Shown here: in pieces, positions 63,298-64,000 of the stretch
How positions within the stretch are numbered: the stretch's first letter is position 1
How the letters are laid out: each line of letters begins with the position of its first letter
DNA from: Acidobacteriota bacterium
GTDB lineage: Bacteria; Acidobacteriota; JAAYUB01
Assembly (NCBI GenBank): GCA_018001935.1
Contig: JAGNHB010000009.1
Location: 62,001-126,000, forward strand
Direction: 5' to 3'
Length of the DNA stretch: 64,000 nucleotides
Notes under the pieces: model-generated
What the model was told of the DNA's origin: nothing
What the model saw: the letters and a program-made list of their open reading frames with translations, nothing else
Databases searched by the model: none
Program-made: the position numbers and the translations under genes

Positions 63298-64000
63298 AGT
63301 TCCTCGCCTGCCTCGGGAAGACCTTCAAGGAGAACTTGCGGGACTGGAAGGTCCTCAGCCTGGTCCTCGCCTTCGGCCCGTTCTTCGTCTACCTCATGCA
63401 CGCCTACTTCGGCGCCGCGGCGTCGGGCTACACCCTCGTGGCCATCGACCGCGACCGCCCCGTCACTCTGGCCGACGGACGCCGCCTGCACGCCGGGCGC
63501 GACCTCGCCGACCGGTGGCGGGGACTTCCGGCCGCCGACGGGAAACCGGCCTTCACGGTCGTGGTCCTCGCGGACGAGGCCGAGGGCCGCCGGCGGCTCG
63601 AGCGCCGGGACGCGGACCTGGTGGTGCGGGTCCCCGAGGATTTTTCGGGGCGGCTGGCCGCGTGGGCCGAGGGGCGCGCGGGGCCGCTCCCGGCACTCAC
63701 GAACGAGGGGGACGCGTCGAACCTGCGCTTCCTGACCGCTGCCGCCCTGGCCGACGTCGTGTCCTTCAACTACGTCTCCGAGGTCACCGGCCTCCGCGTG
63801 CCCCTCGACCTCGACTTCCGGACGACGGGCGCCGCCGGGCGCGAGCCGAGGGACTTCGACCTCTACGTGCCGGCGCTCCTCGTCCTCGCCATCATCATGG
63901 TCCTCTTCTCGGCCGCCGCCTCCATCATCAAGGAGGTGGACAAGGGCACCATCGTCCGCCTGGCCCTCTCCCGGCTCAGGCCCCTGGAGTTCCTGGGCGC
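63294..64000 (+). CDS. ABC-2 type transporter permease, 5' part
   Basis: Starts at ATG 63294 inside the ATPase stop (ATGA overlap) and runs off the window. MKFLACLGKTFKENLRDWKV, a first membrane helix (LSLVLAFGPFFVYLMHAYFG), a ~150-residue extracytoplasmic domain with LVVRVPEDFSGRL, then a second helix YVPALLVLAIIMVLFSAAAS and IIKEVDKGTIVRLALSRLRP, the usual order of ABC2_membrane_3-type permeases. Exports an unknown substrate with the ATPase. Confidence 0.88.

Overview
The window is one continuous stretch of a high-GC bacterial chromosome. It carries an F-type ATP synthase operon, a TonB-dependent receptor of the Oar type, bacillithiol genes (bshB1, bshC), mreC-mreD-mrdA-rodA, LytS/LytT signalling, Mop, CHAT, HEAT-repeat and dockerin proteins. 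This mix points to an envelope-bearing member of the Acidobacteriota or a close relative; that placement is inferred from gene content, not from a marker phylogeny. Coding density is moderate because many intergenic stretches of 300-1300 bases are packed with dispersed and tandem repeats.

Layout. 1-1056 is the tail of a CHAT protease. 1057-2134 is repeats. 2135-7412 (minus) holds a secreted dockerin protein with an in-frame TGA that looks like selenocysteine, an M29-type aminopeptidase, a DUF444 protein and an AGCS symporter. 7566-8606 has two small unknown proteins and a gene remnant. 8640-15400 (minus) is the F1Fo operon b'-b-delta-alpha-gamma-beta-epsilon, interrupted between gamma and beta by an AT-rich toxin-antitoxin island. 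15401-16701 is repeats and a strong terminator. 16726-22967 (minus) holds the TonB receptor, bshB1 and bshC. 23436-29755 (minus) holds pnp, rpsO and a large M1-M28-PDZ peptidase. 29993-33552 (plus) holds a membrane protein and a CoA-disulfide-reductase-like flavoenzyme. 33823-35555 (minus) holds an EEP phosphohydrolase and a VapBC pair. 35895-39196 (minus) is a gatE-gatD operon, the tRNA-dependent amidotransferase known from archaea. 39872-43844 holds an ATC-hydrolase-like protein, endonuclease V, a HEAT protein and an unknown protein. 43841-48323 (minus) is an operon with a degenerate tRNA-nucleotidyltransferase-like HD protein, an O-methyltransferase, RlmB and a membrane protein, preceded by Mop. 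48677-51519 (plus) holds a DUF1848 Fe-S protein, a TonB-C protein and a DUF4349 lipoprotein. 51550-58335 (minus) holds a V4R-PAS histidine kinase and rodA, mrdA, mreD, mreC. 58585-61146 (plus) is a LiaF-like protein with a LytS/LytT pair. 61238-62185 (minus) is a PfkB-family kinase and 62332-64000 (plus) an ABC transporter running off the end.

Most notable: (1) a candidate selenoprotein, TGA followed by Pro-Tyr-Cys (a UxxC redox motif) with a hairpin at the right distance to be a bacterial SECIS; a gene caller would cut its signal peptide and active site off; (2) a complete GatDE amidotransferase in a bacterial context; (3) a toxin-antitoxin island inside the ATP synthase operon; (4) several repeat families, including a ~100-bp element with terminal inverted repeats and composite TAGGCTG/hexanucleotide elements that supply the stop codons of two neighbouring genes.
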